DNA of 32,100 nucleotides from contig QHUE01000164.1 of assembly GCA_003221825.1 (NCBI GenBank), forward strand, positions 1 through 32,100, read 5' to 3'. Positions 1 through 8,282 of the stretch are shown here, piece by piece. Within the stretch, counting starts at the first letter, position 1; each line of letters begins with the position of its first letter. The notes below the pieces were generated by a model. It saw only the letters and a program-made list of their open reading frames with translations, searched no databases and had not been told where the DNA came from. The translations under genes were made by a program, and so were the position numbers. The DNA is from Gemmatimonadota bacterium (GTDB taxonomy: Bacteria; Gemmatimonadota; Gemmatimonadetes; Gemmatimonadales; GWC2-71-9).

Positions 1-186
1 CGGGATCGAGATCGTGTGGTCCACAGGGTTTAGTGGTCTTACAATGCGTTTGCAAACAGCCGACAGCGGGGCGACTCTCACAGGCCAGGCAGAAACGTTC
101 TGGGACTTCCCCCGGGAGGTCCAACGGGCGCCCGTGCAGGCGAAACGGGTCGAGTGTCAAGAACTCGACACAGCGAGGTGAGGAAC
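1..186. promoter_or_regulatory. Upstream region with several short palindromes
   Basis: No convincing gene is seen here. The stretch holds an 11-base palindrome TGTGGTCCACA at 15-25, a perfect 10-base palindrome GTTTGCAAAC at 48-57, and a hairpin at 103-122 whose 9-base arms (GGACTTCCC and GGGAGGTCC) pair with one G-U. A further dyad TCGAGT/ACTCGA lies near 150-170. The palindromes could be operator sites or transcript structure ahead of the first gene. No function can be assigned. Confidence 0.25.
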
Positions 187-384
187 ATGGACCCTGCCGC
201 CCAACCCGTTGCCGCCGCCCGTGGCGTTCGGATTCTTCATGCGGCGCTCGCCATTGGATTGTGCGTCGTCGCCGGCACGTTCGTCTTGGTGCTCCGGAGC
301 CTGGGGCCGTCCCTGCCCAACACGCCCCTCATCGGCTACGCCACCGCCGGGCTTCGCGACTCGAGGGCGATGCGATTTGAATGA
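187..384 (+). CDS. Small membrane protein, probably truncated at its C-terminus
   Basis: The ATG at 187 follows a GAGG ribosome-binding site about 8 bases upstream. The 65-residue product has one clear hydrophobic segment (about residues 13-33, containing ALAIGLCVVAGTFVLVLRSL) and then a second apolar start (IGYATAGL) that stops abruptly after RDSRAMRFE. I do not recognise the family. A sequence that begins a second membrane segment and then ends in a short polar tail suggests a larger multi-pass protein that lost its C-terminal part, as other genes in this window have. The stop overlaps the putative start of the next gene. It could also be a genuine small protein. Confidence 0.45.
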   Translation: MDPAAQPVAAARGVRILHAALAIGLCVVAGTFVLVLRSLGPSLPNTPLIGYATAGLRDSRAMRFE

Positions 385-724
385 CTCCGTACGACGCGCG
401 CTGAACATCGCCGCGATCTTCGTGCTCGTCCTCGGTGTCAGCGTGGTGGCGCTGCTTTATTGGTTCGGACATGGAGAATTGCGCGATGCGGCACGCGCAT
501 CACTCAAGGTCGACTTGCGCAATCTCGGCGTCGCGGAATCGCTGTATTTCGCGCAGCATCACACCTACACCGCCGTCCTCACTGAGCTGGCAGACTTTCA
601 TCCTCGCAGCAATGTATCGGTCGAACTGGCCGACTCGACCGGCTGGGAAGCCACCGCGGTCGAAACGAGACATGCGCAGGTGTGCACGTTTGGCTCCGGG
701 GACGTGACGGTGAAATGTCAGTGA
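377..724 (+). CDS. Pilin-like single-pass membrane protein
   Basis: The most likely start is the TTG at 377, overlapping the end of the preceding gene, with AGGG about 10 bases upstream; no ATG fits the conserved part. The product (115 residues) begins with a short basic segment, then one hydrophobic helix (about residues 10-29), then an amphipathic stretch and a small C-terminal domain. The segment SLKVDLRNLGVAESLYFAQH, followed by HTYTAVLTEL, resembles the post-helix region of type IV pilins and pseudopilins (family knowledge: 'DLRNL..AEE.YFA...TYT'). The classical prepilin peptidase motif with Glu5 is not visible, so either the N-terminus is displaced by a deletion or this is a minor, non-canonical member. 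Two cysteines near the C-terminus could form a disulfide. Confidence 0.5.
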   Translation: MNDSVRRALNIAAIFVLVLGVSVVALLYWFGHGELRDAARASLKVDLRNLGVAESLYFAQHHTYTAVLTELADFHPRSNVSVELADSTGWEATAVETRHAQVCTFGSGDVTVKCQ

Positions 725-1081
725 GGAGGATCGTGAGGCACGCATGGTCGTTGGCGGCAGCCGGACTCGCTCTCACGCTCGGCTCAACCCGCCGGGCGGC
801 GCATTCGTCGCGCTGGCGATCGATCTCGAGGTCGCTCTGCGGACCACCATCGCCCCACCCCATCGACATCGCCTACCGCGGAAAACGCCGCTATTATGGA
901 AATGGGAGACGGAAGCGGTCTCGGACGCGTATACGTCCGCTGGTCCCGCGTGTTGCCATCCCAACTGGTCACCAGGGTTCGACTCCCATCTTGTTCTGCC
1001 TTAAGGGTCCAGCGGTGAGACCGCATCCCTCGCCCGGCCCTGCAGGCTCACGCCTCCGCTGAGCGCGGGAGGGCCCTTAAG
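725..1081. other. Gap without a convincing gene; possible gene remnant
   Basis: From 718 a frame starts with a signal-peptide-like N-terminus (MSVRRIVRHAWSLAAAGLAL), but it degenerates after about 28 codons. Another frame (about 790-1004) then shows GC-rich third positions and ends at TAA 1002-1004. This pattern (signal peptide in one frame, coding bias in another) is what a frameshifted or internally deleted secreted protein would leave. I recognise no domain. The last 80 bases form the inverted repeat listed separately. Confidence 0.3.
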
Positions 1082-1082
1082 G
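999..1082 (+). repeat. Long inverted repeat just upstream of the SPFH gene
   Basis: CCTTAAGGGTCC (999-1010) and GGGCCCTTAAGG (1071-1082) pair over 12 bases with one G-U. Inside, AGCGG (1011-1015) can pair with CCGCT (1056-1060), and TGAG with CTCA, so an extended stem is possible. The right arm runs into the GTG start and covers the region just after the GGAGGG ribosome-binding site of the next gene. It could attenuate translation of that gene or terminate upstream transcription. No T-run follows it. Confidence 0.5.
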
Positions 1083-1879
1083 TGGAACTCATTCTCGCAA
1101 TTGCAGGCGCCTTCTTCCTGTACCTTCTGTGGCGTACACAGCTTGCGTCCATCACGGTCTTCGAATACGAGCGCGGCCTCCGCTTCGTGCGCGGCCGCCT
1201 GCGGAGCGAATTGGGGCCCGGCCTCTACCGATACTTGCGCGCGTACACGGTCATCCGGAAGGTCGACACGCGGCCGGTGCAGCTGCCCGTGAATGGGCAG
1301 GAAGTATTGAGTAAAGACGGCGTAGCGGTGAAGGTAAGCCTGTCTGCCGGCTATCGCGTGACGGATGCGCGGGCCGCCACGCTCAACGCCGACAACTACA
1401 TAACCGCGCTGTACACGGAACTGCAGCAGGCGCTACGCGCTGCCGTGTCCGCAACCGAAGTCGAGACGTTGCTACAGAATCGTGCGGAGTTGGGCCCGCA
1501 GATTCTGCGGACCTGTCAACCCGCCGCTGAGCGACTGGGCCTCGTGCTCGAGCGGTTAGCGATCCGCGATCTGACGTTGCCGGGTGATCTCAAGAAGATC
1601 TTTGCGCAGGTTGTGAAAGCGCGGCAGGAGGGACTCGCGGCGCTCGAGCGCGCCCGCGGTGAAACTGCGGCGCTCCGCAATCTCGCCAACGCCGCGCAGA
1701 TGGTGCAGCGCAATCCTCAGCTGCTGCAGCTGCGGCTGCTGCAGGTGGCCGGGCAGCAGACCGGGACGACTCTCGTTATCGGCATGCCGCAAGGCGCCAC
1801 GCCGATTCCGCTCCGCGAAGGCGCTGCGGATGTCGAGGCTCTACCGACCGAAGGGCAAACCGATAAGCCTGCTGAGTAG
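1082..1879 (+). CDS. SPFH/Band 7 (slipin-like) membrane protein
   Basis: The product has 265 residues: an N-terminal membrane anchor (about 2-17) and then a Band 7/SPFH domain, recognisable from VFEYERGLRFVRGRL, the KVDTRPVQLPV strand and QEVLSKDGVAVKVSLSAGYRV. A long helical segment rich in Ala, Glu, Arg and Leu (about 150-225) is typical of stomatin/slipin oligomerisation. Family members form membrane scaffolds and often partner with NfeD-type proteases; no NfeD gene is adjacent here. The GTG start at 1082 is supported by GGAGGG about 9 bases upstream. Its last 50 bases overlap the next gene, which suggests translational coupling. Function beyond membrane scaffolding is unknown. Confidence 0.8.
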   Translation: MELILAIAGAFFLYLLWRTQLASITVFEYERGLRFVRGRLRSELGPGLYRYLRAYTVIRKVDTRPVQLPVNGQEVLSKDGVAVKVSLSAGYRVTDARAATLNADNYITALYTELQQALRAAVSATEVETLLQNRAELGPQILRTCQPAAERLGLVLERLAIRDLTLPGDLKKIFAQVVKARQEGLAALERARGETAALRNLANAAQMVQRNPQLLQLRLLQVAGQQTGTTLVIGMPQGATPIPLREGAADVEALPTEGQTDKPAE

Positions 1880-3671
1880 GGGCCTCACCGCGGCGCTATT
1901 AATCATCGCGGCCGCTGCCCGGGCGCACGCGCTGCAGCAGCGCACCTACGCCAATCCCATCGACATCGACTACCGCTACAACTTCGAGCAGCACAACGAG
2001 GGCATCTCGTATCGTTCCGGCGCCGACCCGGTGATCGTGGTGCAGCGCGGCAAATACTATCTCTTCGAAACGATCGGCGACGGTTACTGGGAGTCCTCGG
2101 ACCTCGGTACGTGGCGTCACATCACGCCATCGCGCTGGCCGCTGACCGACGTCGTCGCGCCCGCGGTGCTGGCGGTGCGCGATACGATCTATCTCCTGCC
2201 GAGCACGACGAGTCCGCTGCCGATCCTGATGCTCACCGAGCCGGCGACCGGCCGCGTCGAGTTCTACAATCGGCTGTTGCCCTGGCTGCCCATGGCGCGG
2301 GCACGCGAGGCCAACGTCCTGGCAAAGCCCGATTCCGTGCAGCCCGGTCCCTGGGATCCGCAGTTCTTCTACGATCCTGACACCGATCGCTGGTTTCTCT
2401 ATTGGAATTCGTCGAACGCGTACCCGCTGCACGTCATCGAGCTCGATAAGAGCAGGCAGCTCGCATATAAAGGAACGCCCAAGTGGCTGTTCGGTCTCGA
2501 TCCGGCGCAGCATGGCTGGGAGCGCTTCGGCCAGGACCATCGGGATTCGACCATCAAGCCGTTCATCGAAGGCTCCTGGATGACGAAGCACGGCGGCCGC
2601 TATTACCTCCAATACGGCGCCCCCGGTACGGAGTACAACGTCTACTCGACCGGCGTCTACACCGCCGACGATCCGCTCGGCCCATTCACGTATGCGCCCT
2701 ACAATCCCGTGGCGTACAAGCCGGGTGGATTCGTGCAGGGCGCCGGGCACGGGAACACCTTCCAGGATGTCTACGGCAACTGGTGGAACACCGGCACGCC
2801 GTGGATCGCCGTGAACTGGAATTTCGAACGCCGCATCGGACTGCATCCCGCGGCCTTTGACGCCGCCGGGCAGCTGCACGTGGACACGCGGTTTGGCGAC
2901 TTCCCGCACTGGCTGCCGACCAGGCCCGGGCAGTCGAGCGACGACCTCTTCACCGGCTGGATGCTCCTGTCATATCGGAAGACCGCCACGGCGTCGTCGG
3001 CACTCGACAGCTTCCCGCCGAACGGAGTCACGGACGAGAATCCTCGCACGTTCTGGGTGGCGCGTCAGAATCGGCCCGGCGAGTGGCTCTCGATTGATTT
3101 GGGCGGGACGTACGACGTCAAAGCGATTCAGGTGAATTACGCCGACTACAAGTCTGGTCTCTACAGCACCGACTCGACCGTCGTCACGCGGTTTCGGCTC
3201 CAGGCGTCACTGGATGGGCGCGAGTGGGCCGCCGTCGCGGACCTCTCGGGCGAGCAGCGCGATCGTCCCAACGCCTACATCGAGATGACGATGCCGGTGC
3301 GCGCGCGCTTCGTGCGCTACGAGCACATCCACGTGGGTGCCGCGAATCTCGCGATCAGCGATATCCGCGTGTTTGGCACGCGTTGGGGCGGTGGTCCGCG
3401 TCCGGCGACGCCGGCGGGACTCACCGCGCGGCGTGATCGTGACGCTCGCAACGCCGTGATTACCTGGAAACCGGTCGCCGGTGTCGTTGGCTACAACGTA
3501 CGCTGGGGCATCGCGCCGGCGAAGTTGTACCAGACCTACCAACGCTTCGCCGATCAGGGCACGACGCTGGAGCTGCGCGCGCTGACGGTGGGGCAGGGGT
3601 ACTGGGTGGCAGTCGAGAGCTTCGATGAGAACGGTGTTTCAGCACTGAGCGCGGTGACGCCGATTCGTTAG
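1830..3671 (+). CDS. Secreted GH43-like glycosidase with F5/8C and FnIII domains
   Basis: Starting from ATG 1830 the product has 613 residues with a signal peptide (cleavage likely after RAHA, about residue 34). Residues about 60-360 look like a five-bladed GH43-type propeller. Candidate catalytic residues are Asp66 (GADPVIV), Asp176 (PWDPQFFYD) and Glu247 (FIEGSWMTK), matching the base, pKa-modulator and acid positions of that family. Residues about 385-535 form an F5/8 type C (discoidin, CBM32-like) carbohydrate-binding domain (ALDSFPPNGVTDENPRTFWV). Residues about 545-613 are a fibronectin type III domain. It probably trims plant- or microbe-derived arabinoxylan-type glycans outside the inner membrane; the substrate is inference. 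The upstream overlap with the SPFH gene decides the start, since longer forms would lack the signal peptide. Confidence 0.78.
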   Translation: MSRLYRPKGKPISLLSRGLTAALLIIAAAARAHALQQRTYANPIDIDYRYNFEQHNEGISYRSGADPVIVVQRGKYYLFETIGDGYWESSDLGTWRHITPSRWPLTDVVAPAVLAVRDTIYLLPSTTSPLPILMLTEPATGRVEFYNRLLPWLPMARAREANVLAKPDSVQPGPWDPQFFYDPDTDRWFLYWNSSNAYPLHVIELDKSRQLAYKGTPKWLFGLDPAQHGWERFGQDHRDSTIKPFIEGSWMTKHGGRYYLQYGAPGTEYNVYSTGVYTADDPLGPFTYAPYNPVAYKPGGFVQGAGHGNTFQDVYGNWWNTGTPWIAVNWNFERRIGLHPAAFDAAGQLHVDTRFGDFPHWLPTRPGQSSDDLFTGWMLLSYRKTATASSALDSFPPNGVTDENPRTFWVARQNRPGEWLSIDLGGTYDVKAIQVNYADYKSGLYSTDSTVVTRFRLQASLDGREWAAVADLSGEQRDRPNAYIEMTMPVRARFVRYEHIHVGAANLAISDIRVFGTRWGGGPRPATPAGLTARRDRDARNAVITWKPVAGVVGYNVRWGIAPAKLYQTYQRFADQGTTLELRALTVGQGYWVAVESFDENGVSALSAVTPIR

Positions 3672-3701
3672 ACTTGGAAGTCCCGAGGAGGCTCGCGAAA
3701 C

Positions 3702-3950
3702 GTGTTTTTGATTCCCAGCTGGGCGCTCGGCGCGGCGGTCATCCTCATCGCGATTCAGGTCGGGCGGGCGATCTCAGGCCGATATCCGCGTTACCGTCGC
3801 GGCGGGCCGGAACAATCGGACACCGACGTGGCCGAGCTGCGGCAAAGCCTCGATGCGATGCAGACCCGCGTCAGCGAGCTCGAGGAACGTGTGGATTTCG
3901 CGGAACGGCTGCTAGCCAAGCAGCGCGACTCCGATCGGCTGGGTGCGTAA
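3702..3950 (+). CDS. Small membrane-anchored coiled-coil protein
   Basis: The GTG start at 3702 is preceded by a strong GAGGAGG about 10 bases upstream. The 82-residue protein has one N-terminal membrane helix (about residues 5-22), a basic juxtamembrane patch (SGRYPRYRRGG), and a C-terminal coiled coil (VAELRQSLDAMQTRVSELEE, then RVDFAERLLAKQRD). The arrangement resembles PspB-type phage-shock proteins, which are similar in length and layout, but similarity at this length is weak and no pspA or pspC is adjacent. The last 8 bases overlap the next gene. Confidence 0.6.
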   Translation: MFLIPSWALGAAVILIAIQVGRAISGRYPRYRRGGPEQSDTDVAELRQSLDAMQTRVSELEERVDFAERLLAKQRDSDRLGA

Positions 3951-4410
3951 ACGAATGGCCGGATCGAAGAGCAGAGTCTGGCTCATCGTGGGAATGATCG
4001 TCACGCTGGCGGCGGCCGGGTCCTGGGCCGGCTATCGCTGGCTACAGGGCGCTGTCGCCGGCTTGATGGTTGAGGGCCGCAAGAGGTACGAAGAAGGGAC
4101 GCGCCTGGGGAGCTCGCTCACCGCCACGGGGTGTCTCGACACGGCGTTTGCGCGCCACGCGCGCGCGCCGACCGCGTCGATGAGTGGGCAAATCAATGAA
4201 GGGGTCTTCCTCGAAGCGTGTCTGCGGGTGAGCACGCCATCCGGTGTCTGCGACAGCATCCCTCCGACCGACAACCTGAAGGAGATTATGCGTTTTTCGG
4301 TGTGGAGCGTCCAGCAATGCCGCGCGCGCGGACTCGAAGACCGAAGTTGCCCACGCTTGCTGCAGGCAGTTGCGAATGATTGCCGCCGGCGGAAAGCAGG
4401 AGGCGGCTAG
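3943..4410 (+). CDS. Membrane-anchored protein with six cysteines, unknown function
   Basis: Translation probably starts at GTG 3943 (overlapping the previous gene) or at ATG 3955. The 155-residue product has a basic N-terminus, one membrane anchor (about residues 12-30) and an exported domain with exactly six cysteines (64, 93, 103, 126, 136, 147). That number suggests three disulfides in a small helical periplasmic domain. I recognise no family. It ends two bases before the convergent stop of the protease gene on the other strand, so no room is left for a separate terminator. Confidence 0.6.
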   Translation: MRKRMAGSKSRVWLIVGMIVTLAAAGSWAGYRWLQGAVAGLMVEGRKRYEEGTRLGSSLTATGCLDTAFARHARAPTASMSGQINEGVFLEACLRVSTPSGVCDSIPPTDNLKEIMRFSVWSVQQCRARGLEDRSCPRLLQAVANDCRRRKAGGG

Positions 4411-4412
4411 GA

Positions 4413-5662
4413 CTATCGCGGCAGATTGAGACTCTTCAAGTAATCGGTGACGACGTAGGCGGGCACGCCGAAGATGATCTTGCCGTTCGATTCGCGCTCA
4501 CCGCCGTACAGCACGGCGATCACTCTCCCGTCGCGATCGAAGATGGGACTCCCTGACGACCCCGGCGCGCCGTAAGCGTCCACTTGATCAACACGCGGAA
4601 CACGCCGACGTCCGCCTCGGGCGAGACGCCGATCAGCTCAGCGCGCCAGAATTGCGTGCTGCCCGAGAAAATCACCCCCAGGCGGCGCGGCGTCTTGGTG
4701 CCGTCCTCGCCCGCAAGAATGTGCTTGTTCGTAACCATCGTGCCCATCGAGTCGACCGCGAACGCCGTTCCACTGAAGCGCTCACCGTCTGTGTACTCGA
4801 CGAGGACGATGGCGACCGCATCCTGATTGCGGTGCGAGATCGCGCGGTAATCGACGCCGCTCGCCCCGGCCAGCGCCCGCTGCCGCCGCTCGGCGACGTC
4901 CAGCTCCGTGCGCAGCCGGGCGACCGACGACGCGTCGCCCCCTGAGGCACCCAGCTCGCGCCGGAGCCGCGCGGTCTCGTCCTGCGACGCCTTCAGCGCG
5001 TCGCGGACGCCTTGCAGCTCGGTCTGGAAGTGCGACGTCAACGCGCGCGATTCGCGCATGAGGCTGTCGGCGCGCAGCTGCAGACGCAGCAGCTCGTTCG
5101 CGCGCCGCCGGCCGTCCCACTGCATCCAGGTGAAGCCGGTGCCCACGATGAGCAACAGCACAATCAGCACCTTGGTGGTCCGCCGGAGCTGCGCTGTCTG
5201 CCGCGCGACTTCGACCGCGATGCGGACACCGGTGCTCTGGCGCGGGGCGCTCGCCCGGGGCGGCGCGGGCGCCGCATGATAGATCTCGCGCGGCGACGAC
5301 GCCCGCTCCGCCAGACCCTCGGCGGCCGTCGTCGCCGGAAGATCGGCATCCGCTTCGACGACGTCGAACTCGAGCGCCGGCCCGTTCGCGCCGAACCCGA
5401 TGACGTCGCCCCCCTTCAGCAGCGTGTCGCCGGTGATGCGCGTCCCGTTCACGAACGTCCCGTTGCGGCTGCCCAGATCCTGGAGGACGAAGCCCTCGGT
5501 CTTGCGCACGATGGCGGCATGGCGCGACGAGACGTCGAGATCGCGCTCGGCGTCGAAGCGCACGTCCGATAGCGGATGGCGGCCAAGGCCGATGTAGCCC
5601 TTGCGGAACGCTTCGATCTGCCCCGCGCGGGCTCCGGAGAGAAACTTGAACTGGGCTTTCAC
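4413..5662 (-). CDS. FHA-transmembrane-trypsin-like protease, frame disrupted
   Basis: The GTG start at 5662 overlaps the PP2C stop by 4 bases. Domains: FHA (residues about 5-100, with GR 27-28, SSRH 45-48, LGSRNGT 63-69), a linker, one membrane helix (about 164-181), coiled coil (185-265), then a trypsin-fold protease with His314 (VTNKHIL) and Asp351 (EADVGVF). The frame fails near 4583. The C-terminal part resumes in the -1 frame as VDAYGAPGSSGSPIFD, carrying the catalytic Ser, and stops at 4413-4415 (56 codons). From memory of homologues, roughly 50-70 residues that normally separate the Asp and Ser segments are missing, so this is an internal deletion plus frameshift. Reading on in the first frame gives a 380-residue product with a meaningless tail ending at 4520. 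Topology predicts a cytoplasmic phosphothreonine reader and an external protease. Confidence 0.8.
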
Positions 5663-6696
5663 TTATTCCGGATGAAGTACCAGAGCAGTGCGGCGGCGAC
5701 CGCGATCAGCGCGAGCACGACTGCCCGCGTCTGTTTCTGACTCTCTTTGTTGGGCACCGGCGGGCGGCTGCCCTTGTAGACAGGGACCGGCTCCGTACTG
5801 GTCTCGGTGTCGATCAGTGGATAGACCTGATGCCCGACGTCGTCCTGCTGGTCGACGCCCGAAGAGCGCAGGCCGTCGCCGTCGAAGCGCGCGATGACCA
5901 CCGTGATGTTGTCGGGGCCGCCGCGCTCGTTGGCGAGCGCGATCAGCTTGTCACACGCCGCGCTCAGGTCGGGCGTCTGGCTCACGATCTCGGCGATCTC
6001 TTCCTTCTTGACCTGGCCCGAAAGCCCATCGGAGCAGAGCACCAGGATGTCGCCGCGGCGCACCTCCTGATGGGTGAGATCGACCTTGACCTTGGGATCG
6101 GGGCCGAGCGCCTGCAGGATGATGTTGCGGCGCTCGCTCTGCGCCGCTTCTTCTTCCGTCAGCTCACCCGCTTCGACCAGCCGCTGCATGAGCGACTGAT
6201 CCTTCGTGATCTGATGCGCCTGGCCGCCGCGAATCAGATAGGCACGGCTGTCGCCGACCTGGGTGAGATAGAGATGATCGTTCAGCACCCCGGCTGCGGT
6301 CGTCGTCGTGCCCATGCCACGCACTTCGGGGTGGGCCTTGGCGTGCGAGTGAATGCTCGCGTTGGCCACCTCGACGGCTTCTTTCAGCCGGTACGCGAAG
6401 CGCTGCGGCGTCACCTCGTCCTCGGCATTCCACGTCTTCACGAGGTGTGCGTAGATCGTGTCGGTCGCCATCTCGCTCGCCAACTCGCCGGCCGCCGCGC
6501 CGCCCATGCCGTCGGCGACCACGAGCAGCGTGCCGCGCGGGCCGATGTCGTGGTGACGCACGTCCGGCTGCAGCGACGCCGCCTTGCGCGTCAGGTCCGC
6601 GACGAGGAAACGATCCTCGTTGTGGTCGCGCGTGCGTCCCAGATCGGTCTTGCCGAAGACCTCGACGCGGACGGGCTTGGAAGAGCGGCCGAACAT
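5659..6696 (-). CDS. PP2C-family Ser/Thr protein phosphatase with C-terminal membrane anchor
   Basis: The ATG at 6696 (MFGRSSKP) lies 5 bases beyond the kinase stop; longer starts would overlap the kinase. The 345-residue product carries the PP2C motifs in order: DLGRTRDHNEDRF (Asp28), VVADGMGG (Asp62), GMGTTTTAA, VGDSRAYLIR, DILVLCSDGLSG and GGPDNITVV. These acidic residues bind the two catalytic metals. After the catalytic domain comes a linker and a single C-terminal membrane helix (AVVLALIAVAAALLWYF), so the phosphatase faces the cytoplasm. It presumably reverses phosphorylation by the adjacent kinase, as in Stp/Pkn pairs. The stop overlaps the start of the FHA protease (GTGA). Confidence 0.9.
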   Translation of the reverse strand: MFGRSSKPVRVEVFGKTDLGRTRDHNEDRFLVADLTRKAASLQPDVRHHDIGPRGTLLVVADGMGGAAAGELASEMATDTIYAHLVKTWNAEDEVTPQRFAYRLKEAVEVANASIHSHAKAHPEVRGMGTTTTAAGVLNDHLYLTQVGDSRAYLIRGGQAHQITKDQSLMQRLVEAGELTEEEAAQSERRNIILQALGPDPKVKVDLTHQEVRRGDILVLCSDGLSGQVKKEEIAEIVSQTPDLSAACDKLIALANERGGPDNITVVIARFDGDGLRSSGVDQQDDVGHQVYPLIDTETSTEPVPVYKGSRPPVPNKESQKQTRAVVLALIAVAAALLWYFIRNK

Positions 6697-6701
6697 GGCT
6701 G

Positions 6702-8282
6702 TCAGGACCCGCACGATTGATCGCGTTTGAATTTCAAGTAGTTGCCGTTCTCGGGTTTCAGCTGCAGCGCTTTCGCGTTCCACGCGCAGGCTTGGTCGTT
6801 TCGCGATTCCTGGAAGAATGCCTGCGCGACCATGAATGCGGCCTGCGCTCGCAGCGTCAGCGGGTTGCGCTCATTGTCGTAAATGACCGTGGCTTGCATG
6901 CGTCCGGTGGAAAGAGTCTTGGGATCGAGAACCAGCTCCAATACGTCGCCCAGCTGCCGGTCGATCGCGGCGCTGTCCGGCACATGCGAAGCAGCCGGCG
7001 GCGGCGCGGCGGGCGGCAATGTGCCGCCGGTATGCCGAACCGCGGTGCCACCATTTTGGGGAGTCGTCTGGCTCCGTGCCGTGTCGCGCGGCACGTGCGT
7101 GGTGTCCACAGGATTGGGGGTTGCCTTGCTGCCGCCGTTTAACGCTACCCACGCCCCTCCGCCCGCCAGAATCACGACGCCGGCGATCGCGGCGGGAATA
7201 AGCGAGCGCTTCTTGGGCGCCGCCTTCTGCGCCGAGATCCGCTGGGTCGCGCCCCCCGCGGTCGTGTCGAGCAACTGCGTCTTGCTTTCGGTATCAGCCC
7301 TCGAGCGGGTGTGCGGTACCGCCCCCGCCGACGGCCGCCCCGTGACGGCAGCGATGTCGGCCGCAAACTTCGCGACGGTCTGGTATCGCTCCGCGGGGGT
7401 CCGCGCCAGCGCCGTATCGAGCACCGGCTGCAGCCCCGCGGGGAACGAGAGATCAGGCCGCGCGGCGGCGAGCGTGGTCGGCTCGTCGGTCAGCCGCTTG
7501 ATCATCGTCTCCTGCACCGTGGTCGCCTCGAACGGCAGCTTGCCGCTCAGCATCCGGTAAAACACGAGCGCCAGCGAGTAGAGATCGCTGCGGCCGTCGA
7601 GCGTGTCGCCCGACAGCTGCTCCGGGCTCATGAATTCCGGTGTCCCGACGACCAGACCTGTCTTGGTGACTTTCTGACCCGCCTCGTCGCCACCGACCGC
7701 TTTCGCGATGCCGAAGTCCACGACCTTCACGGTCTCGCCGCCGCCTTTGCGCTTGCTCAACATGATGTTGTCGGGCTTCAAATCGCGGTGCACAATGCCG
7801 AGATCGTGGGCCGCCTGGAGCGCCTCGGCAGTCTGCAGGAAGATTGCGGCGGCGCGCGGCACCGGCAGCGCCCCCTCGCGCTCGAGCAGGTCGGTCAGCG
7901 GCTCGCCCTCGATGAACTCCATCGCGAGATAAATCAACCCGTCCGGTGTCTCGCCGAAGTCGTAAATCGCGCAGACGTTGGGGTGGGTGATGCGGCTGGC
8001 GTTGGACGCCTCGCGATTGAAGCGCGCGACGGCATCGGGGTCGTGCACCATCGAGGGGTTCATCACCTTGATGGCGCTGCGCCGTCCCATTTTCACATGC
8101 TCGGCGAGATAGACCTGGCCCATGCCACCTTCGCCGAGCTTCTTCACGACGTGGTACCGATCGGCCACGACCTGGCCGACGAGATCGCTGGCCGGCGCCG
8201 CGGCCCGCAGGGTCTGCCCATCGTTGGGGCAGAACTTCACGTCATCGGCGTATTCGCTGGAGCAGACGGGGCAGATCTTCAC
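6702..8282 (-). CDS. Zinc-ribbon Ser/Thr protein kinase (PknB-like), membrane-anchored
   Basis: The 526-residue product starts with a zinc ribbon (Cys4, Cys7, Cys18 and nearby residues of CPVCSSEYADDVKFCPNDG). The kinase domain follows (about 43-315): glycine loop LGEGGMGQVYLAEH, Lys72 in AIKVM, catalytic loop HRDLKPDN (Asp167), DFG at 189-191, and the activation-segment end GTPEFMSPEQ. A membrane helix lies at about 361-380. An extracytoplasmic Pro/Thr-rich linker leads into a small C-terminal domain of about 100 residues of unknown function. Its ATG overlaps the stop of the FHA gene (ATGA). All residues needed for activity are present and no deletion is evident, unlike its operon neighbours. 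Confidence 0.92.
   Translation of the reverse strand: MKICPVCSSEYADDVKFCPNDGQTLRAAAPASDLVGQVVADRYHVVKKLGEGGMGQVYLAEHVKMGRRSAIKVMNPSMVHDPDAVARFNREASNASRITHPNVCAIYDFGETPDGLIYLAMEFIEGEPLTDLLEREGALPVPRAAAIFLQTAEALQAAHDLGIVHRDLKPDNIMLSKRKGGGETVKVVDFGIAKAVGGDEAGQKVTKTGLVVGTPEFMSPEQLSGDTLDGRSDLYSLALVFYRMLSGKLPFEATTVQETMIKRLTDEPTTLAAARPDLSFPAGLQPVLDTALARTPAERYQTVAKFAADIAAVTGRPSAGAVPHTRSRADTESKTQLLDTTAGGATQRISAQKAAPKKRSLIPAAIAGVVILAGGGAWVALNGGSKATPNPVDTTHVPRDTARSQTTPQNGGTAVRHTGGTLPPAAPPPAASHVPDSAAIDRQLGDVLELVLDPKTLSTGRMQATVIYDNERNPLTLRAQAAFMVAQAFFQESRNDQACAWNAKALQLKPENGNYLKFKRDQSCGS

Noticed and set aside
970..990. tRNA-like T-loop GGTTCGACTCCC
   Set aside because: Only three base pairs support the T-stem, and no acceptor, D or anticodon arm can be drawn around it.
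1000..1075. T-box-like AGGG..ACCGC..TCCCT sequence
   Set aside because: The TGGN bulge and stem I features are missing, and the downstream gene is not an aminoacyl-tRNA synthetase or amino-acid gene.
1899..2909. 336-codon open frame on the minus strand
   Set aside because: It is a shadow of the GH43-like gene, whose catalytic residues and domains are clear.
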